The notes: generated from the sequence alone by a model not told the origin. Shown: positions 24,429 to 32,820, counted from the stretch's first letter. The stretch: DNA of 64,000 nt from an uncultured Porphyromonadaceae bacterium (GCA_902495245.1 CABUWI010000003.1:186001-250000), one strand, 5' to 3'. Program-made: numbers and translations.

Positions 24429-24728
24429 TTAGATGGTTGAACAATCAATTTTATCGTATTCACTGTGAGTTCCGACGAAACGGATGAAGATTCTGCCTAT
24501 CGTGAATTTTATCACCACGACCAATCGGTAATTATTGCCTCTGATATTGAAGACATAATGCTGATTGCCTACATAGTCGGTTGTCGGGAAATCCTCTCGA
24601 ATCTCCGACAGATTATGCCATTGGGCTTGCTGGACGATGTCGTACCACCGTTCCAACGCTATTCTCGAATCTCCGTTGCCGGGCAATTCATAGAACTCTT
24701 TGATTTTTCTATGTGAGATTATGTGCAT
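24429..24728 (-). CDS. higB: HigB-like mRNA interferase toxin
   Basis: 99 residues of the HigB/RelE-like family: IISHRKIKEFYELPGNGDSRIALERWYDIV at the N-terminus, DYVGNQHYVFNIRGNNYRLVVVIKF in the middle and FIRFVGTHSEYDKID at the C-terminus. It should cleave mRNA at the ribosome and be held by the HigA product downstream. The pair occupies the addiction slot between the membrane-protein gene and the integrase gene and probably stabilises element B. Confidence 0.88.
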   Translation of the reverse strand: MHIISHRKIKEFYELPGNGDSRIALERWYDIVQQAQWHNLSEIREDFPTTDYVGNQHYVFNIRGNNYRLVVVIKFTIGRIFIRFVGTHSEYDKIDCSTI

Positions 24729-24742
24729 AACTTATCTGCTTG

Positions 24743-24772
24743 CAAAGTTACTAACAAATTTTGATATACAAA
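24743..24772 (-). promoter_or_regulatory. higBA promoter
   Basis: TAACTTTG on the minus strand (24750-24743) with TTTG at 24772-24769, spacing 18 nt, 15 nt upstream of the toxin start. Confidence 0.55.
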
Positions 24773-24804
24773 AGATTTGACTGCGATTATTTTGCTGTTC
24801 AAAA

Positions 24805-25911
24805 CTATTTCAGCGAAATGACCTGAGATGCCTCTCGCGCACGCTCATCTACGACTTTTGCGTAGATTTGGGTATTCTTGACGCTCTTATGGGTTAACAT
24901 TCGGCTGATAGTCAGAATGTCAACACCATTTGCCGCAAGGAGCGTGGCGAAGCTGTGGCGCATCGTGTGGAAAGTGATGCGTCGGGTTAATCCGGCAGAC
25001 TTAATCCACTCTTTCAGAGGATGGTTGACCATGTGGCGTTTCAGTCCCTTAAAGACAAGACCCTCTGAACGCTCTCCGCACAGAGCCAGTGTTTCATCGC
25101 TGATTGGGAGATTCGTTTCTTCTTCCGTTTTCTCGGTGCAGAGACGAATTAGATAGCCTCCGTCCTGTCCCATCTGGATATGCTCCCATGAGAGTTGCAG
25201 GATGTCGCTGATTCGTAGCCCGGTCATGCAACTGAACAGTACGGCTTGTTTGAGTACGGGTATCTTGCAGGGAGTGGCGACAAGTTGCTTGACTTCCGCG
25301 AGGGTAAGAAACTCCTTCTTGACCTCCTTCCACTCAATTTCTTCCAGAAAGTCATTGAGATTTTCGCGGATATATTTCTCCTGATAGGTGATTTTCAGCA
25401 GAGCGCGGAAGGTTGACCAGTAGCCCGCAGCAGAATTGTGGGATATTGGCCCTTTGCCGTTGTTGCGCTGACGCTGGGCGGTGAGAAGATAATTGCGGAA
25501 CCCCTTGCAGAAATCCACAGTAAGGTCGCCGAAAGAACATTTGCCCTTGCAGTAGATAGTGAAGTGGCGCAGAACGCAATCCCATTTCTGGTATTTCTGA
25601 CGGCACTTCTGCTTGAAGTAGGCGAGGAAGTCCATGCGCAGCTTCTCCTTATCGAGAAAGTCAAACTGCTCGTTGAGAAGTTGCTCGAAGCGGCGACAAC
25701 GGATAGCTTCTGCCTTTTCCTCCATAGAGGCGTTGAACTGTTTTTCGCGCTCGTTTTTGGGCGAGGCGTAGATATAGATGCCGAGGGTTTCACGGCGGCT
25801 CATCCGGTTTGTGTGGGGATTACGGATGGCAGGATAGAAATCGAGATAGAGCGAGATGCGTCCACCCGATATTGCCTTCTTGCGAAGGAAAACTTTGGTG
25901 CATGTATTCAT
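24805..25911 (-). CDS. int: Tyrosine recombinase/integrase of element B
   Basis: 368 residues with the full catalytic set: Arg233 (GLRISD), Lys261, His315-x-x-Arg318 (FHTMRH), His341 and Tyr350 (TQIYAK). The N-terminal about 90 residues form the Bacteroidetes arm-binding domain. It is colinear and clearly homologous with the element A integrase, in keeping with their shared att core, and its first codon follows array B2. It should insert the element at, and excise it from, the mnmE 3' end. Confidence 0.93.
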   Translation of the reverse strand: MNTCTKVFLRKKAISGGRISLYLDFYPAIRNPHTNRMSRRETLGIYIYASPKNEREKQFNASMEEKAEAIRCRRFEQLLNEQFDFLDKEKLRMDFLAYFKQKCRQKYQKWDCVLRHFTIYCKGKCSFGDLTVDFCKGFRNYLLTAQRQRNNGKGPISHNSAAGYWSTFRALLKITYQEKYIRENLNDFLEEIEWKEVKKEFLTLAEVKQLVATPCKIPVLKQAVLFSCMTGLRISDILQLSWEHIQMGQDGGYLIRLCTEKTEEETNLPISDETLALCGERSEGLVFKGLKRHMVNHPLKEWIKSAGLTRRITFHTMRHSFATLLAANGVDILTISRMLTHKSVKNTQIYAKVVDERAREASQVISLK

Positions 25912-25938
25912 ATGCGTTGTGAATTAAAAGATTTGATG

Positions 25939-26019
25939 CGAAGGTAGGAAGTGTTCAAACAGTGGACTCAGGCACCCGGTATCGGGGTATTTCCACCGAT
26001 AATCCACCACAAATCCACC
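25939..26019 (-). promoter_or_regulatory. Operator array B2 upstream of the integrase gene
   Basis: AGTGTT at 25950, AGTGGA at 25961, GCACC at 25972, and TCCACC at 25992, 26003 and 26014. The spacing is identical to array B1. A one-mismatch -7 box (25939-25946) adjoins it. The array fills the gap between the zinc-ribbon HTH stop (26023) and the integrase start. Confidence 0.65.
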
Positions 26020-26022
26020 GCA

Positions 26023-26910
26023 TCATATCTTGGGTGGAGCAAACAGATTATCAAGCCCTTGCTTGGATATTTTGATGATTCTGCCAACCTTAACCTTACT
26101 TATGCTGTAGGTCTTGATATAATGGTAAAGTTGGTCGCGGGTCATGCTGTATTTTGCCATTGCCTCCTGCATGGTGTAGGTGTCCGGTTCATCGACGGCA
26201 ACACCTTTGGCTTTGTCAAAATGCCATTTTGAGTATCTTGCCTCGCAGCCGACTTTCTTCTTCGGAATACTCTCTTTCGACACAAGATTATAGATTGCCG
26301 AGAGCGTCATGCCATAATGCTCCTGTATCTCTGCTGCCGTGTACCACTCAGTGATTTCTTCTTTCGGGGCAGACTTGGCAAAGAATCGGTCGATGTGTGG
26401 TTTACTCCAGAGTGTCTTGCCTCGTTGGGTAATTTTCGGAAAGTTGTTTTCTTTCGCCGCCTTGAACAGCCATGAATTGCTGATACCGAATTTCTCCAGC
26501 ACTTCTTTTGTAGTGTAGAACTCGGTAATGGGTTCTTTTTCTTTTGCTGGTCTAAGTTGATAGAGATATGAGCCGTCAAAGAGGGTATTAAGGCTCTCCA
26601 TGCTGATAAGTGTTTTGCCCTTGAACTGGAAACAAGGGATAGAGTTTGCCGCGAGATAATTGTAGATTGAAGCACGGCACACTCCGAGAAGTCTGGCGCA
26701 TTGTGCCGGAGTTATGAACAGGTGTTTGTCATCGCTTATATGTGGCGATGACGCCTTGGCTTGTTCCCGCTCGACATGCTCCTTGCGCTTTGCATCCTTA
26801 TAGGCGTGTTCGGCGCATCTTTTACAGCAATAGCGGGTCGTGCATTTTCTCGCTGTGAACGTGTTGCCACACCATTCACAGGTCTTTGTAATTTCGATTG
26901 TGCTGCTCAT
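26023..26910 (-). CDS. Zinc-ribbon, multi-HTH DNA-binding protein (element B)
   Basis: 295 residues. An N-terminal zinc ribbon (Cys11, Cys14, Cys28, Cys32) is followed by four HTH-like modules: CARLLGVCRASIYNYLAANS, EVLEKFGISNSWLFKAAKEN, EIQEHYGMTLSAIYNLVSKE and EAMAKYSMTRDQLYHYIKTY. It is one module longer than the element A protein. It is the gene nearest to the att site, with four 10-bp-phased repeats just before the start. Multiple tandem HTH units suit binding to phased or multi-site arrays, so it may be the directionality factor or master regulator (inference). Confidence 0.78.
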   Translation of the reverse strand: MSSTIEITKTCEWCGNTFTARKCTTRYCCKRCAEHAYKDAKRKEHVEREQAKASSPHISDDKHLFITPAQCARLLGVCRASIYNYLAANSIPCFQFKGKTLISMESLNTLFDGSYLYQLRPAKEKEPITEFYTTKEVLEKFGISNSWLFKAAKENNFPKITQRGKTLWSKPHIDRFFAKSAPKEEITEWYTAAEIQEHYGMTLSAIYNLVSKESIPKKKVGCEARYSKWHFDKAKGVAVDEPDTYTMQEAMAKYSMTRDQLYHYIKTYSISKVKVGRIIKISKQGLDNLFAPPKI

Positions 26911-26945
26911 TTTACGCTGTTATTTCTGTTAATATTCTGTTAAAA

Positions 26946-26983
26946 GTGTCTAACCGCGTCTATTGGTGTCTAAGGATGTCTAA
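26946..26983. repeat. Four 10-bp-phased direct repeats before the zinc-ribbon HTH gene
   Basis: GTGTCTAA, GCGTCTAT, GTGTCTAA and ATGTCTAA begin at 26946, 26956, 26966 and 26976, exactly one helical turn apart. They lie 36 bp upstream of the start codon at 26910 and about 190 bp from the att core. They face one side of the helix, so cooperative binding of a multi-HTH protein is likely. Confidence 0.65.
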
Positions 26984-26999
26984 ATCCTCCACAACCTCT

Positions 27000-27168
27000 C
27001 TGACGGGTTAGCCCCGATTGGCTCACGAGATACAATCGGGATACAAAAATGGGCGTAAAATCGAGCAGAAACGGTAAAAACCGAGTAATGCGACAACAAA
27101 AATGGCGCCCCGTAAAGAGCGCCATACTAACAGATTATGCTAAGTTGTAATCGTTTCTAACTATATAG
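27000..27168. other. Right-end non-coding segment of element B
   Basis: Contains an 8-bp inverted repeat (27013-27020 and 27033-27040) and a 7-bp stem (ATGGCGC...GCGCCAT) near 27104-27125. The equivalent end of element A (13330-13476) has a similar GGCG stem at the same distance from att and shares short blocks such as CAAAAATGG and AGAAACGG. It probably holds integrase arm sites. No gene is seen. Confidence 0.4.
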
Positions 27169-27183
27169 TCATTTGCCGATGCA
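27169..27183. repeat. att site at the mnmE 3' end
   Basis: TCATTTGCCGATGCA; on the minus strand it encodes the final C-I-G-K and TGA of MnmE. The identical copy is at 13477-13491. Confidence 0.85.
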
Positions 27184-28545
27184 GAAGTGGGAGAAGATGT
27201 GGGAGAGGAGGGCGGGGGTGGTGATGGGGGAGGTGATGGAGGCGAGGTGGGCGGCGGTTTCGCGGAGGTCTTGGGCGAGGAGGTCGCCTGGGAGGTCGGC
27301 GCGCATGCTTTCGATTGCGCGGGAGATGGATTCGGCGGCGCGCGTGAGGGCTTCGTAGTGGCGCGCGTTGGTTACGGTGAGTTCGGGGGTGATGTCGGCG
27401 GGTATTGCGAGCTGTGCGATTAGCCGGGTGAGCGGCGAGAGGTCGGCGTCGTTTAGTGCGGATATGCTGATGGTCGCGTCAATGCGGTCGGGGAGGGTGG
27501 AGGTGTCGATGTGGCCGATGTCGGTTTTGTTGATGACGGCGATGACACGCATTTCGGGGGTGATGAGCGGTGCGATTTCGGCCCATGTCTCGTCTTGCCT
27601 CTGGGGGTGTTGGGTGGGGTCAATGACCCAGATGATCAGTGAGGCGGCGGCGGCGGAGTTGCGCGCGCGCTCGATGCCAATGGCTTCGATGGGGTCGGAG
27701 GTTTTGCGCAGGCCTGCAGTGTCGATGAAGCGATAGAGGGTGCCGTCAATTTCGGCGGTGTCTTCGATGATGTCGCGGGTGGTGCCGTGAATGTCGCTGA
27801 CAATGGCTTTGTCTTCGCCGAGCAGTCGGTTCAGAAGTGTCGATTTGCCGGCGTTGGTGGCTCCGACGATGGCCACTGGTATGCCGTTCTTGATTGCGCG
27901 TCCGGCGGCGAAAGAGGCGGCGAGCGAGGAGACGCGCGCGTGGATTTCGCGGGCGAGTTGAAGGAGCCTGGTGCGGTCGGCGAATTCGACGTCTTCTTCG
28001 CTGAAGTCGAGTTCGAGTTCGACGAGTGCGGAAAGTTCGAGCAGTTGTTGCCGGAGTTCGTCGAGTTTTTTCGAGTAGTGGCCGCGCATGTGCGACAGGG
28101 CGATGCGCTGTGCTGCGCGCGAGGAGGCGGCAATCATGTCGCCGACGGCTTCGGCCTGGGCGAGGTCCATGCGCCCGTTTTGGAGGGCTCGGCGCGTGAA
28201 TTCGCCGGGTTGGGCCAATGTGGCTCCGTTTCGAATCAGCATGTTTATGAGCTCGCGCTGTATCCATTGCGAGCCGTGAACCGTGATTTCGACGGTGTCT
28301 TCGCCGGTGAATGAGCGGGGCGATTTGAAGATCGTAGCGACGGCGGAGTCGAGGGCCCGGTTGTCGGCCGGGTCAACGATGGTGCCGAGGTGGGCAGTGT
28401 GCGTGGCGGCTTGGTCGAGCGAGCAGCCGCGCCATATGCGCCCGACAATGCGGAATGCGTCGGGGCCGGAGATTCGGGCCGTGGCAATGCCGCCGGTGCC
28501 CGGCGGGGTTGAGATTGCGCAGATTGTCGTGTCGAGGCTGTTCAT
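27169..28545 (-). CDS. mnmE: tRNA uridine-5-carboxymethylaminomethyl synthesis GTPase MnmE
   Basis: 458 residues from ATG 28545 (MNSLDTTICAISTPPG), which overlaps the upstream gene's stop as ATGA; a longer ORF start at 28584 lacks family support. Domain order is the N-terminal folate-binding domain, a helical domain, the inserted G domain with P-loop GATNAGKS (about residues 215-222) and NKTD, and the C-terminal CIGK whose Cys is catalytic. With MnmG it modifies U34 of several tRNAs. Its last codons form the attachment core of the two elements and are kept intact. Confidence 0.95.
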   Translation of the reverse strand: MNSLDTTICAISTPPGTGGIATARISGPDAFRIVGRIWRGCSLDQAATHTAHLGTIVDPADNRALDSAVATIFKSPRSFTGEDTVEITVHGSQWIQRELINMLIRNGATLAQPGEFTRRALQNGRMDLAQAEAVGDMIAASSRAAQRIALSHMRGHYSKKLDELRQQLLELSALVELELDFSEEDVEFADRTRLLQLAREIHARVSSLAASFAAGRAIKNGIPVAIVGATNAGKSTLLNRLLGEDKAIVSDIHGTTRDIIEDTAEIDGTLYRFIDTAGLRKTSDPIEAIGIERARNSAAAASLIIWVIDPTQHPQRQDETWAEIAPLITPEMRVIAVINKTDIGHIDTSTLPDRIDATISISALNDADLSPLTRLIAQLAIPADITPELTVTNARHYEALTRAAESISRAIESMRADLPGDLLAQDLRETAAHLASITSPITTPALLSHIFSHFCIGK

Positions 28546-29399
28546 TCTTTCGGACGTATGGTGCTCCATAGGTGGAAGCGGCATTCCGCTTCAATCGTGT
28601 TTTCAATCGAGTCGGGCAGTGCGGCGAAGAAATCGAAGCCGGTCAGAGCCTCGACGGAGTCGACACTGACCGCGGCTGCCTGCAGTCCGCCGTTTACCCG
28701 GCCGTTGGGCATGATGAAGCCGATTGCGCGCGGCGGGTTGACGTAGGGCGAGCAGATGACCTTGAAGAAGGCCTTGGGGACGGCTATGTCTTCGTCGTCG
28801 CCGATATATTCGTCGGGACGGGGCGTGAGCACGGGGCCGCAGACAATTATGACGGAGCTGTCGGCCTGCGCCCACAGGCGCGTCTTTTCTTCGAGCTTTT
28901 TCCATGTGCCGCCGTTGAGGGCGTGGGTCTGCGGGCACATGTTAGTCATGTAGAAACATTCTTTCATTGCCTGCGCGTTCCATTTCATGTCGGCCGACGG
29001 CGCCATGTGGCCACGGTCATAGCCTGTGCCTGTATAGTCAGAGGGCCACGGACAGGCGCTGACTCTGTCGTCGCGCTTGAACTGTCCGCGCGGAAGGTTG
29101 CCCCGGGTCTCGTCGGCGGTCAGTTCCCAGCTGACCCAGTTGGGTATGCGCAGCGTGTTGTTGAATGAGACGGTGAAGGCCGAATAGTCAATCAGTTTGC
29201 TGTTGAGCGGCCGGTCGCCGCCCACCTTGGCGAGTTCGGCAGCCGGCGGCATCGTTGCGGCCGGCGCGGCGTCGGGCCGGCGTGAAGCGGCGGCCGAGGC
29301 CATGCCGTAGGCGATGGCCACGCCGATGCACAAGACGACGGCGCAGGCGGCGATTGCCCACGCGCGCCGGTTCTTGCGTTTGCGGGGTTCAGAATTCAA
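28542..29399 (-). CDS. DNA/RNA non-specific endonuclease, exported
   Basis: 285 residues. Residues about 12-34 are a hydrophobic signal anchor. The nuclease domain carries the NUC motif DRGHMAPSAD (about residues 128-137), with the catalytic His, followed by the conserved YMTNMCPQTHALNGGTWKKLE block. It belongs to the NucA/EndA beta-beta-alpha metal family and probably degrades extracellular or periplasmic nucleic acid. It ends in ATGA overlap with mnmE and its start overlaps the ABM gene's end by 11 nt. Confidence 0.9.
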   Translation of the reverse strand: MNSEPRKRKNRRAWAIAACAVVLCIGVAIAYGMASAAASRRPDAAPAATMPPAAELAKVGGDRPLNSKLIDYSAFTVSFNNTLRIPNWVSWELTADETRGNLPRGQFKRDDRVSACPWPSDYTGTGYDRGHMAPSADMKWNAQAMKECFYMTNMCPQTHALNGGTWKKLEEKTRLWAQADSSVIIVCGPVLTPRPDEYIGDDEDIAVPKAFFKVICSPYVNPPRAIGFIMPNGRVNGGLQAAAVSVDSVEALTGFDFFAALPDSIENTIEAECRFHLWSTIRPKE

Positions 29400-29670
29400 A
29401 GCGCTCGAGCTTCAGCGGTCCGCAGATTTCTTCGATTACGGCAACGAGGCGAATGAAGTGAGCCGAAGAGGCGTGGCTGTCAAGAGCCTGCTGGTCTGCC
29501 CAGGTTTCGCAGAACATGAAGTTCGCGCCGTTGGTTTCAGAGGCAAAGAAGTCGTATGCGACGTTGCCCTTCTCTTTGCGCGAGAGGTTGACGAGTTCGG
29601 TTGCTGCGGCGATGAGTTCTCCGCGTCGGGCGCTCGCGTCGAGGCGGGCGAATGCGTTAAGACGGATCAT
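29389..29670 (-). CDS. Antibiotic biosynthesis monooxygenase (ABM) domain protein
   Basis: 93 residues from ATG 29670 (MIRLNAFARLD). An ORF start at 29844 would run into the neighbouring mrp gene in another frame and was rejected. It has the single ferredoxin-like ABM fold pattern (ARRGELIAAATELVNLSRKEKGNVAYDFF, then FCETWADQQALDSHASSAHF). Members are small dimeric quinol monooxygenases or similar; the substrate is unknown. Confidence 0.8.
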   Translation of the reverse strand: MIRLNAFARLDASARRGELIAAATELVNLSRKEKGNVAYDFFASETNGANFMFCETWADQQALDSHASSAHFIRLVAVIEEICGPLKLERFEF

Positions 29671-29690
29671 GAGGTTGGAGTAATGTGGAT

Positions 29691-30809
29691 TTATTTTTTG
29701 GTTACGTTTACTTTTTCGGTGGGCGGAAGGGCCGCATTGCGGCGGTTGACGGCGTCGCGCACCTTGCCGGCCAGCTGCAGGAATGCTGCGCCCTCGATGC
29801 TGTCGGCAAGGGCAATGGGTTCGCCGGCGTCCGAGCGGCTGCATATGTCTTCGACGATGGGAATCTGTCCCAGCAGCTCAACGTTCAGTTCCGCGGCCAG
29901 ACGCTTGGCGCCCTCGCGGCCGAAAAGGTAATAGCGCTCGTCGGGGTGGCGCACGGGGGTGAACCACGCCATGTTCTCAATCAGGCCGAGGACTGGCACA
30001 TTGACTTTGGGGTCGAGGAACATGGCGATGCCCTTGCGCGCGTCGGCCAGCGCGACTTCCTGGGGCGTGCTGACCACGACCACGCCCGTGAGTCCGAGCG
30101 TCTGCACGAGGGTGAGGTGAATGTCGCTCGTGCCCGGAGGCATGTCGATGACAAAATAGTCAAGCTCGCCCCAGTCGGCCTGAGTGATGAGCTGGTTCAA
30201 GGCGTTCGAGGCCATGGAGCCGCGCCAGAGCACGGGCTTGTTCCTGTCGACCATAAAGCCGATTGAGAGCAGCTTCACGCCATAGCGCTCGGCGGGGATT
30301 ATCAGGTCGCGGCCGTTGACTTCGCGCATGTAGAGCTGTTCGTCTTCCAGGCCGAACATTTTGGGCATCGACGGGCCGAAGATGTCAGCATCGAGCAGGC
30401 CGACCTTGAAGCCGAGCCGCGCCAGACCGACGGCCAGGTTTGCGGCCACGGTGCTCTTGCCGACGCCGCCTTTGCCCGAGCTGACGCCGATAATGTTTTT
30501 CACTCCGGGCAACGGGCGTGCCGGTTCGGTGTGAGCTGCTTCGGGGCGGAGGGTTTTCACGGCGATGTTGCCCTTGATTTCGACGTCGGGCGCCACGTAG
30601 GTCAGCACGGCGGTTTCGGCGGCTTTGACCACCGACTTGATGAACGGGTCGGTCGGTTTTTCGAAAATCAGGCTGAAGCTGACCTTGCGGCCGTCGATGC
30701 GCATGTCGTCCTCGACCATGCCGAGCTCGACGATGTTCTTGCCGTTGCCGGGATAGCGCACTGTGCGCAGGGCGTCAATTATCAGATTTGGATAGAGTGT
30801 CTGTGCCAT
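29691..30809 (-). CDS. mrp: Mrp/NBP35-type Fe-S cluster carrier ATPase
   Basis: 372 residues: an N-terminal MIP18/DUF59 domain (about 1-90) and a deviant Walker A, SGKGGVGKST, at about residues 110-119 with GLLDADIFGPS following. The ParA/MinD-like C-terminal domain lacks obvious departures. It should carry and deliver Fe-S clusters in the cytosol. The start codon lies 35 nt inside the trmB 3' end. Confidence 0.92.
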   Translation of the reverse strand: MAQTLYPNLIIDALRTVRYPGNGKNIVELGMVEDDMRIDGRKVSFSLIFEKPTDPFIKSVVKAAETAVLTYVAPDVEIKGNIAVKTLRPEAAHTEPARPLPGVKNIIGVSSGKGGVGKSTVAANLAVGLARLGFKVGLLDADIFGPSMPKMFGLEDEQLYMREVNGRDLIIPAERYGVKLLSIGFMVDRNKPVLWRGSMASNALNQLITQADWGELDYFVIDMPPGTSDIHLTLVQTLGLTGVVVVSTPQEVALADARKGIAMFLDPKVNVPVLGLIENMAWFTPVRHPDERYYLFGREGAKRLAAELNVELLGQIPIVEDICSRSDAGEPIALADSIEGAAFLQLAGKVRDAVNRRNAALPPTEKVNVTKK

Positions 30810-31563
30810 TTGCTTTAGGTTCGTTATAGTTGCGGCCGTAGCTGCGGTAGGAGTCCTGTTCGATGTCGTCTTCGCGGGGCTCCTGCAGGTTGGCGGCGGC
30901 GGGAAGGCGGAACGACAGATATTTAATCTTCATTCCGCGTGCCAGCCATTGGCTTTCGTAGTGCGTGCGAATGTTCAGAATGCGGTCAACACCGGCGGGG
31001 TCGGCATAGAGGTCGGCCGTCTTTTTGATGACGGGCAGGGCGTTGAGCGCAACCGAGCGCGACGTGTACTCAAACAGAAAGGGACTGTCGGTTTTCAGGT
31101 TCACGATGCCGTCGGGCGCGAGCACGCGGCGGTACATCTCGAGGAAGTTGACGGCGGTTAGTCGCTTGCGCGTCTTCTTCATCTGCGGGTCGGGGAAGGT
31201 GATCCAGATTTCAGCGACCTCGCCCGGTGCGAAAAAGCGCTCAAGCAGTTCGATGTTGGTGCGCAGAAAACCGACGTTTTCCATTCCGGCCAGGTGGGCC
31301 TCTTTAGCGCCGGCCCACATGCGCGCGCCCTTGATGTCGATGCCGATGAAATTGCGGTCGGGGAACTCACGGGCCAGCCCGACGGTGTACTCTCCGCGGC
31401 CGCAGCCGAGTTCGAGCACAATCGGATTGTCGTTGCCGAAAAAATCTTCGTGCCAGCGGCCGCGCATGGCAAACCCCTCGGCCTGCAGTTTGCCGAAGGG
31501 CATCTGAATTACCCTCGGCAGCTGTTCCATCTCGGCGAATTTTCGCAGTTTATTCTTTCCCAT
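30775..31563 (-). CDS. trmB: tRNA (guanine-46-N7)-methyltransferase
   Basis: 262 residues from ATG 31563 (MGKNKLRKFAEM); the open frame begins further upstream but the extra residues are low-complexity. The SAM-binding motif is VLELGCGRGEYTVGLA, followed by FIGIDIKGARMW and the ITFPDPQMKKTRKRL signature. It methylates G46 of tRNA. The 3' end overlaps mrp by 35 nt. Confidence 0.93.
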   Translation of the reverse strand: MGKNKLRKFAEMEQLPRVIQMPFGKLQAEGFAMRGRWHEDFFGNDNPIVLELGCGRGEYTVGLAREFPDRNFIGIDIKGARMWAGAKEAHLAGMENVGFLRTNIELLERFFAPGEVAEIWITFPDPQMKKTRKRLTAVNFLEMYRRVLAPDGIVNLKTDSPFLFEYTSRSVALNALPVIKKTADLYADPAGVDRILNIRTHYESQWLARGMKIKYLSFRLPAAANLQEPREDDIEQDSYRSYGRNYNEPKANGTDTLSKSDN

Positions 31564-31579
31564 ATGCGGCAGTTTATGT

Positions 31580-32806
31580 TCAGATGCTGACCTTGCGTGC
31601 GCCGCCTCCGGCCACCACGAGGTAGACTCCGCGGGCCCAGGCGGCCGTGTCGAACTGCACTTTGTCAGCGGCCTCGGCCGTGGCAATGCGTCGGCCGGCC
31701 GTGTCGAATACGCTGACGCGTCCAAGAGGGGTGTCGCCGGCGGTAACGGTCATCATGCCGCCGTCAACGACCACTTTGAGCTCACTGTTGCCGATGCCGG
31801 TCTCGATGTTGTCGGTCGAGGCCTGCCATTCGCTGTGAGATATGATGTTGAAGTCTTTCCACTGGTCGGCGCCACGGTAGTCGGCTATGCTGTTGTCAGG
31901 CACCACGAGCATTACATTGGCGGGTTCGAGGCGGCTCCAGACGTTCTGACCGAGCTCGGGCACATTGTCGACGGCGGCCACGTTGAGCACCGACAGGGTT
32001 GACATTGCCGACATCGCGTTGTCGTCGATATAGCTGACGCCTGCCGGCACCACGAGGGCGTCGACTCCGTCAGCGCCATAGAGGGCACCGCGGCCAATGG
32101 CTTCAGTGTTTTCGGGGAGCACCAGCTTCGTCGCGCCGGCGCATTGGGCGAATGCCCAGGGGCCGATTTCAGTGCAGTTGGCCATTGCGGCGAGATCGAT
32201 GCTTTTCAAGCCTCCGCAGGCTTCGAAGAGGCCTTCGGGAATCGAGGCGACGCCCGAGCCGATGCTGACGGCCGACAGTTTCGGGCAGTAGGCGAAGGCG
32301 CGGGTGCCGATTTCAGTGGCCGAAGCGGGTAGCGTGAGCGATTCGAGCCGGTCGCAGCGCATGGCGGCATAAGCGCCGATGCTTTTGACCCCGTCGGGAA
32401 TGTTGAGTGAGGTGATTCCCGTGCCGCTGAGCGAGCCGCGGCCAATGGCTTTGAGGTTTGCGGGCAAAATTATGCGCGTGAGTGATTTCAGTCCGGTCAG
32501 GCCATAGTCGGGCATAGTTGCGGCAGGCGACGTCGAGAGGCCGGTATAGGGCAGGGCGTTGCCGCTGTAGGCGGCGATGGTTGCGCCGGAGATGTCAAGC
32601 GTCTGCAGGGCGTTGAGATTGTCGAGGATATATGAGAAATCGGCGGCATTCATCGTGCCCGTAATGGTGAGCGAGGTCTCGGCGGGGTCGATGCCGGCGT
32701 CGGCAAGCGTGCCCGCCCGGAGATCGCTCACAGTTTTGGCGCCGGCCGATGAGGCCATGAGGACCGCAGCGGCCAAAGCGATAAAATGATTGGTTTTATA
32801 GTGCAT
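31580..32806 (-). CDS. Secreted BspA-type leucine-rich repeat protein
   Basis: 408 residues. The signal peptide spans about residues 1-23 (cleavage after SSAGA). Repeated LRR_5/BspA units follow (for example LTRIILPANLKAIGRGSL and LESLTLPASATEIGTRAFAYC). The last about 70 residues resemble a type IX secretion C-terminal domain (LGRVSVFDTAGRRIATAEAAD...GVYLVVAGGGARKVSI). It is likely an exported surface protein involved in adhesion or binding. Confidence 0.82.
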   Translation of the reverse strand: MHYKTNHFIALAAAVLMASSAGAKTVSDLRAGTLADAGIDPAETSLTITGTMNAADFSYILDNLNALQTLDISGATIAAYSGNALPYTGLSTSPAATMPDYGLTGLKSLTRIILPANLKAIGRGSLSGTGITSLNIPDGVKSIGAYAAMRCDRLESLTLPASATEIGTRAFAYCPKLSAVSIGSGVASIPEGLFEACGGLKSIDLAAMANCTEIGPWAFAQCAGATKLVLPENTEAIGRGALYGADGVDALVVPAGVSYIDDNAMSAMSTLSVLNVAAVDNVPELGQNVWSRLEPANVMLVVPDNSIADYRGADQWKDFNIISHSEWQASTDNIETGIGNSELKVVVDGGMMTVTAGDTPLGRVSVFDTAGRRIATAEAADKVQFDTAAWARGVYLVVAGGGARKVSI

Positions 32807-32820
32807 ATTTGCTGTTGGGT

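Larger units (their letters stand above)
13477..27183. mobile_element. Element B: complete integrative mobilizable element in mnmE 3' end
   Basis: Bounded by the 15-bp direct repeats 13477-13491 and 27169-27183 (13.7 kb from core to core). Left cargo: GNAT module and immunity-like genes (13870-16410). Backbone: coiled-coil membrane protein, mobA, mobC, oriT-like region, DUF3408, DUF6371, DUF3987, small HTH, membrane protein, HigBA, integrase and zinc-ribbon HTH. No conjugation apparatus is present, so it should be mobilized in trans. Insertion rebuilds the MnmE C-terminus, so the host gene stays intact. Confidence 0.85.

Noticed and set aside
1..27183. Full conjugative transposon
   Set aside because: No tra, VirB4 or coupling-protein genes are present; only mobilization genes, so the elements are mobilizable rather than self-transmissible on the visible evidence.
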